A stretch of DNA of 64,000 nt, from positions 106,001 to 170,000 of the forward strand of contig JAODUO010000489.1 in NCBI GenBank assembly GCA_025642075.2, in the 5' to 3' direction. How positions within the stretch are numbered: position 1 is the first letter of the stretch; every line of letters begins with the position of its first letter. The position numbers and the translations under genes are program-made. The notes under the pieces were generated by a model. It saw only the letters and a program-made list of their open reading frames with translations, was not told the DNA's origin and did no database searches. Positions 58,245 through 64,000 of this stretch are shown here, one piece after another. Source of the DNA: Ridgeia piscesae. Taxonomy: Eukaryota > Annelida > Polychaeta > Sabellida > Siboglinidae.

Positions 58245-60460
58245 TTACTTCACTTCAAACACAAATTGTTCCATCTGACTTCACTTCAAACACAAACTGT
58301 TCCACCTGACTTCATTTCAAACACAAACTGTTCCACCTGACTTCACTTCAAACACAAACTGTTCCACCTGACTTCACTTCAAACACAAACTGTTCCACCT
58401 GACTTCAACTCAAACACAAACTGTCCCATCTGACTTCACCTCAAACACAAACTGTTCCACCTGACTTCATTTCAAACACAAACTGTTCCACCTGACTTCA
58501 CTTCAAACACAAACTGTTCTACCTGACTTCACTTCAAACACAAACTGTTCCACCTGACTTCACTTCAAACACAAACTGTTCCACCTGACTTCACTTCAAA
58601 CACAAACTGTTCCACCTGACTTCACTTCAAACACAAACTGTTCCACCTGACTTCAGCTCAAACACAAACTGTCCCACCCCCATCTGACTTCACCTCAAAC
58701 GCAAACTGTTCCACCTGACTTCACTTCAAACACAAACTGTTCAACCTGATTTCACTACAAACACAAACTGTTCCACCTGACTTCACTTCAAACACAAACT
58801 GTTCCACCTGACTTCACTTCAAACACAAACTGTTCCACCTGACTTCAACTCAAACACAAACTGTCCCATCTGACTTCACCTCAAACACAAACTGTTCCAC
58901 CTGACTTCATTTCAAACACAAACTGTTCCACCTGACTTCACTTCAAACACAAACTGTTCCACCTGACTTCACTTCAAACACAAACTGTTCCACCTGACTT
59001 CACTTCAAACACAAACTGTTCCACCTGACTTCACTTCAAACACAAACTGTTCCACCTGACTTCACTTCAAACACAAACTGTTCCACCTGACTTCATTTCA
59101 AACACAAACTGTCCCCCCCCATCTGACTTCACCTCAAACGCAAACTGTTCCACCTGACTTCACTTCAAACACAAACTGTTCAACCTGATTTCACTACAAA
59201 CACAAACCATTCCACCTGACTTCACTTCAAACACAAACTGTCTAATCTGACTTCACTTCAAACACAAACTGTTCCACCTGATTTCACTTCAAACACAAAC
59301 TGTCCCATCTGACTTCACCTTAAACACAAACTGCCCATCTGACTTCACCTCAAACACAAACTGTCCCATCTGACTTCACTTCAAACACAAACTGTCCCAT
59401 CTGACTTCATCTCAACCACAAACTGCCCATCTGATTTCACTTCAAACGCAAACTGTTCCACCTGACTTCACTTCAAACACAAACTGTCCCATCTGACTTC
59501 ACCTCAAACACAAACTGTCCCATCTGACTTCACTTCAAACACAAACTGTCCCATCTGACTTCATCTCAACCACAAACTGCCCATCTGACTTCACTTCAAA
59601 CGCAAACTGTTCCACCTGACTTCACCTCAAACGCAAACTGTTCAACCTGATTTCACTACAAACACAAACCATTCCACCTGACTTCACTTCAAACACAAAC
59701 TGTCTCATCTGACTTCACTTCAAACACAAACTGTTCCCCCTGGTTTCACTTCAAACACAAACCATTCCACCTGACTTCACTTCAAACACAAACTGTCTCA
59801 TCTGACTTCATCTCAACCACAAACTGCACATCTGATTTCACCTCAAACACAAACTGCCCATCTGACTTCACCTCAAACACAAACTGTCCCATCTGACTTC
59901 ACTTCAAACACAAACTGTCCCATCTGACTTCATCTCAACCACAAACTGCCCATCTGATTTCACTTCAAACGCAAACTGTTCCACCTGACTTCACTTCAAA
60001 CACAAACTGTCCCATCTGACTTCACCTCAAACACAAACTGTCCCATCTGACTTCACTTCAAACACAAACTGTCCCATCTGACTTCATCTCAACCACAAAC
60101 TGCCCATCTGACTTCACTTCAAACGCAAACTGTTCCACCTGACTTCACCTCAAACGCAAACTGTTCAACCTGATTTCACTACAAACACAAACCATTCCAC
60201 CTGACTTCACTTCAAACACAAACTGTCTCATCTGACTTCACTTCAAACACAAACTGTTCCCCCTGGTTTCACTTCAAACACAAACCATTCCACCTGACTT
60301 CACTTCAAACACAAACTGTCTCATCTGACTTCATCTCAACCACAAACTGCACATCTGATTTCACCTCAAACACAAACTGTCCCATCTGACTTCACCTCAA
60401 ACACAAATTGCCCATCTGACTTCACTTCAAACACAAACTGCCCATCTGTCTTCACACACT
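58245..60460. repeat. 31 bp minisatellite in intron 1, about 71 copies
   Basis: Unit contains CTTCAAACACAAACTGTTCC followed by ACCTGACTTCA. Right of about 59,330 the variants CCCATCTGACTTCATCTC and CAACCACAAACTGC form higher-order blocks with a 523 bp offset. The array starts about 70 bp upstream of the exon 2 acceptor. Confidence 0.95.
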
Positions 60461-61286
60461 GCCTAATAAACCTACATTTCCTTCTGTCTACTCTGCCCTC
60501 AACCAATCCCAGTCTGTCCCACTCTAATTGTCTTTAGCACCAGGCTTCCTTCTGCTTGGCTCTACTTGTGGTAATCCCTCCAAATTCCTTCCATACACCC
60601 TCCCATCGCTTACCTACCCCCTCCCTCGCCCCCCTGGCACCTAGTCCTGCATCTACTCCCGTGATTGTCCGCCCAGTGAAGTGTGTCAGCACCAGTTCGT
60701 CAGCACCAGTCAGCAGTTTGTGCAGTCAGGCGATGTCGCGACATCAAGATGCATGACAACATTTATTGCGCAATACAACATTAGAAATCTCATAAATATT
60801 CTCCAATGGATAGTGCATAAAGGCCTGGATCAATAGGCCTGGTGGCGGGCACCAACACAAGCCCACAATACAGGCACGGAGCACACTGCATACCCAATTG
60901 TTTTTGTGTTTTGGCACATGCAAGTTACTGTTGAACATGCATGCATGCGTGCGTGCGTGCATGCGTGTGTGCATGCACGTGAGTGATGTCTCAGTTTTAG
61001 TGCAAACATCTAGGGGTGTGTGTTTGTGTACATGTGTGTGCTGCCCGTGGGAAGTGGTGTGAGAGTGCAATGATTCGTGGATAAATAACTAGAAACTTAC
61101 AAATATATGCAAGACATCTATAAGTGAATGTATGTTACATAGAATGTAAGAATGTATGTATGTTACGTAGCAATGCGACATAGAAATTGAGATATGGCGA
61201 AATAAAATGTATGGGTGGAGACATACATTGGGGTATGGTGACATGGAAATGGACTGACATACAAATTGCAAGATGGAGTCAGAAAC
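60461..61286. other. Intron 1, middle part
   Basis: Unique sequence with short CATG/TGCG repeats near 60935-60985. No gene recognised. Confidence 0.6.
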
Positions 61287-61441
61287 GGACGGACGGACGG
61301 ACGGACGGACGGACGGACGGACGGACGGACGGACGGACGGACGGACGGACGGACGGACGGACGGACGGACGGACGGACGGACGGACGGACGGACGGACGG
61401 ACGGACGGACGGACGGACGGACGGACGGACTGGACGGACGA
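61287..61441. repeat. (GGAC)n tetranucleotide microsatellite
   Basis: About 37 near-perfect GGAC copies. They begin about 80 bp downstream (gene sense) of the exon 1 donor. The Asp-Gly-Arg-Thr and Arg-Pro-Ser-Val frames are repeat artefacts. Confidence 0.97.
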
Positions 61442-61523
61442 ACATAAGATGTATAAATGGATGGAATGGTTGAAGAAATTGCTGGTTGGTTCCAAGGCAG
61501 TGAAAGAGAGGCAAGTGACAAAC

Positions 61524-61664
61524 CTAGATTGTAAACGGTGAGTTGGAGGTGTCGAGGTGTGGTGTCTCCAAAGACAGCTGTCATCACAGGCATCCGACTG
61601 TGTATCATTGTCTCATTGTCTACACGCCACCTGTAGACTACGTCCTCCCTTGGTGACAGCGTCT
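61524..61664 (-). CDS. PKD1-like: Polycystin-1-like exon 1 of the window (PKD 1)
   Basis: Acceptor GTGTTCCAG, donor CTAG|GTTTGT. Reads TLSPREDVVYRWRVDNETMI, then MPVMTAVFGDTTPRHLQLTV. VVYRWRVDNE and LQLTVYNLVSS match the C and closing strands of a PKD domain. It begins with two bases of a codon, so an upstream exon exists, but none is recognised in the remaining 2.3 kb. The donor is weaker than the others in the gene. Confidence 0.85.
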
Positions 61665-64000
61665 CTGGAACACAACAACATCACATAGGTTAACATGTAC
61701 ACCAACTGTACAACATAAACAAAACTGTCAATATGTACAATATTGTCAGAGAAAAAGTGGGTGAATGAGTGTGCGTATGTGCATGCGTGTGTGTGTGTGT
61801 GTGTGTGTGCGCACGCGTGCATGTGCGTGCGTGTGTGCATGCATGAGTACGTGTGTTGTGCATGCATGAGTACGAGTGATTGTATGCATGTGTGTTGGTG
61901 TATGTTTGTGCATGAGTGCACACTAAAGTGTGTGTGTGTGTGCGTGCGTGCATGCGTGTGTGTGTGGTGTGTGTGTGTGCGTGCGTGTGTGCGTGTGTGT
62001 GCATGCATGCATGCATGCGTGTGTGTGTGTGTGTGCGAGAGTGTGCATGCATGTACCCACTAATAAGTGCCACTCATGAACCATGCATTACAGAAACTTA
62101 CAACCCACCTCCGGTCACATCACGGACACACTGTTCCGTAGACGAAATCACACTTGACAGAACATCAACATCTTATCAACCACCAAGTTGCCAGACCATA
62201 CCTCCTGGCCAACACCCTAGTTCCCCTTCCCCAACCTATCACATCCTCCCTCCTGCCCTCCCTCCCTCCATCTTGCCAACACTCTCACCCAAGCCGCCTG
62301 AGCTGAGTTTTGGCAGCCTTCGGAGTGATCCCTGCCACTCAGGACTACCCAAGCAGCCAGCAGAGCCACACAGAGTCCAGACACAACCACAGAGCCTCGG
62401 CCGCCTCATCAGCCAATCACGCCCTTGGCCCGTGACGACATCACACGCCAATGCAATCTCACGCAGTAATTCTGCGCCTTGATTTAGTTGCTCGGACAAA
62501 GTGGCCACCACGCAAACAAGTGCTTTAATGTGACGACGGCGTAACTGGACAACGCCTGTTGACATCTATGCAAGAGATGCAAACTGGATTGCGTGAATCA
62601 TAAATGAAGTAAGCGACGCTATTCCAAAGCAACCTAGTTAGCACTGCTTTGTGCTCGCTGAGTGATGGGCAGTGATCCAATTCTGGCGAATCTTTCTCTG
62701 CAGAAATTGTTCCAATTACTCCCAATAATTGTACAACTATATCAGCCCAACCAATCGCAGCGTCAGTGGCCGTTCAGGCTCATCAAACCAAAATTCACTT
62801 TTCGTCTCGAATGTATCTAGGGAACGTAGGAATTCAGAATGGAAAATGTAGGAATAATTTAACCATCTCTGTGGCAGTTGGCAGTTCAGGTGGCGCCATC
62901 TGTGGGCTCCAGTTTCTTAGATCTGATAAAATTCATCAACAACATGTGGATTTACACTCAAAAAACTACTTTACATTTTATGAATCGCAAGAAACATACA
63001 AACGTCCACACAATTATTGTGGCTAGTCAGGAAAGTTCACTGTGTTCCACACAAACATTTAGTATTACTAATACATATGGGTGGGTTCTGGGTGGGTTGC
63101 CACTATTTATCACAGGGGGGAAATAACTCATGCAAAGATGCCATCTACTGACTGGAACAGGTACTAGTATGCATTGAAAGTTTTGTGGACATCCAAACTG
63201 GTGGTTACAGGTAAAATACAGCAAATGACTGCACCTGTGAAACGTCTTTTTCACAGGGAAACACAAGGCTTCCTAAGTACTAAGGTGGATAAAATGCTGC
63301 AATATGTATCAGTAATACTACTAGATTAATCAGATGAAGATAGACCAAATATGTTGGACTAATCACTAACACAGAACATCTGAAGATGTCACTTGGCACA
63401 TTAGATAGGAGTACCATAACCCAGCCTTGGTTAACAAGTCTCCCTCAGTAACACTGCAGTAGACACCTAATTTCACTTCCTAATGTCATGCATTTCTTCC
63501 ATAAACTTAACGACAATTTTTTGGTGTTTGTTTCTTCTCTGTTTTTTTGGCCTTTAATCTGTCTGTAAATGTGTTTTCTTTGTATTTCTATAAACACGTA
63601 TCTTTCAAAATGAATCGAAGATATATTACTAAGGTTATCAACTGAATGTTTTGGAAGGTTGACAAGTTGAGACTTCCTGTTGGTTGTCACAGGTGACTTA
63701 ATAAACCACCGGAACAAGTCGTCACGGTTCAAACCAACATCACTTCCACGGTTTTCAAAACAGCTCACAAAATGGTGTCAATAAAGTTACGCACCGCCTG
63801 ACAGCGAGCACGTGTTAACAACATGCACTGTTCACACATTCAATTACCTCATTTAAAACCAACGTCACCAAGCATTTCTAATCAGCCTTCCTTTGAATGT
63901 GGAGCAAGACTGAAATTCCTTTCACAGACAGTCAATATCTGCATGCATCATTTGCAACTGTAATATCTCATTTGCAATTCCATTGTGCGACTTACACTGC
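61665..64000. other. Intron upstream of exon 1, no exon recognised
   Basis: Holds a GT/GC-rich simple repeat at about 61779-62052, then non-repetitive sequence. Minus-strand frames at 62239-62565 and 63445-63768 have no recognisable domain or PKD motif. The preceding polycystin exon is presumably beyond 64000. Confidence 0.6.

Noticed and set aside
61187..61608. Arg-Pro-Ser-Val and Asp-Gly-Arg-Thr repeat proteins
   Set aside because: Translation of a GGAC microsatellite next to exon 1; only 61524-61664 has splice-supported PKD coding.
63445..63768. 107-codon minus-strand frame starting MSCFENRGSDVGL
   Set aside because: No recognisable domain, splice link or composition signal; kept only as unassigned sequence.

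Overview
The window is eukaryotic, not prokaryotic. Coding sequence is split into short exons with GT-AG borders, the introns are long and satellite-rich, and there are SINE and LINE remnants. The protein family together with tRNA-derived SINE traits suggests a lophotrochozoan invertebrate, probably a mollusc. The organism call is an inference; no species-diagnostic gene is present.

One gene dominates: a polycystin-1-like (PKD1 family) gene on the minus strand. I could trace 23 exons from 61664 (5'-most) to 7979 (3'-most), about 4.17 kb of coding sequence or roughly 1,390 codons. Reading phase agrees at every junction except one, between exons 22 and 23. The protein order is nine PKD (Ig-like) domains (exons 1-13), then a receptor-for-egg-jelly (REJ) region (exons 13-23). 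A Thr-rich and Gly-rich low-complexity block interrupts the REJ region (exons 18-21). Signal peptide and N-terminus lie beyond the right edge. The GPS/GAIN cleavage region, PLAT domain and membrane segments lie beyond the left edge.

The single break is in exon 22. One extra base at about 16610-16612 creates an in-frame TAA. Ignoring one base restores a phase-0 junction that reads through a REJ-like sequence. It is either a consensus error or a null allele.

The rest is mostly tandem repeats. Many introns carry their own private minisatellite: 31 bp (58.2-60.4 kb), 57 bp (55.9-57.0), GAGT/GAATGGACAG (50.6-51.1), 36 bp (48.2-49.0), 26 bp (47.3-47.9), 16-17 bp (43.2-46.9), another 36 bp (40.8-42.3), 20 bp (37.7-39.9), 54 bp (21.4-24.7), 37-38 bp (10.3-16.55), 62 bp (8.9-10.3). 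A 9 bp array (6.4-7.5) and a 34 bp array (0.1-0.8) lie further 3'. Several arrays start within a few to about 80 bp of an exon boundary. Two have copied the splice site itself: the 57 bp array repeats the exon 3 tail plus its 5' splice site 20 times, and the 20 bp array runs into the exon 14 acceptor. The very long open frames across the arrays are repeat artefacts, not genes.

No convincing plus-strand gene, rRNA or functional tRNA gene was found. Mobile relics are two LINE 3' fragments, one tRNA-derived SINE directly beside an exon donor, a short inverted-repeat element at 42.45-43.22 kb, and a dispersed repeat shared by 18.0 and 55.4 kb.
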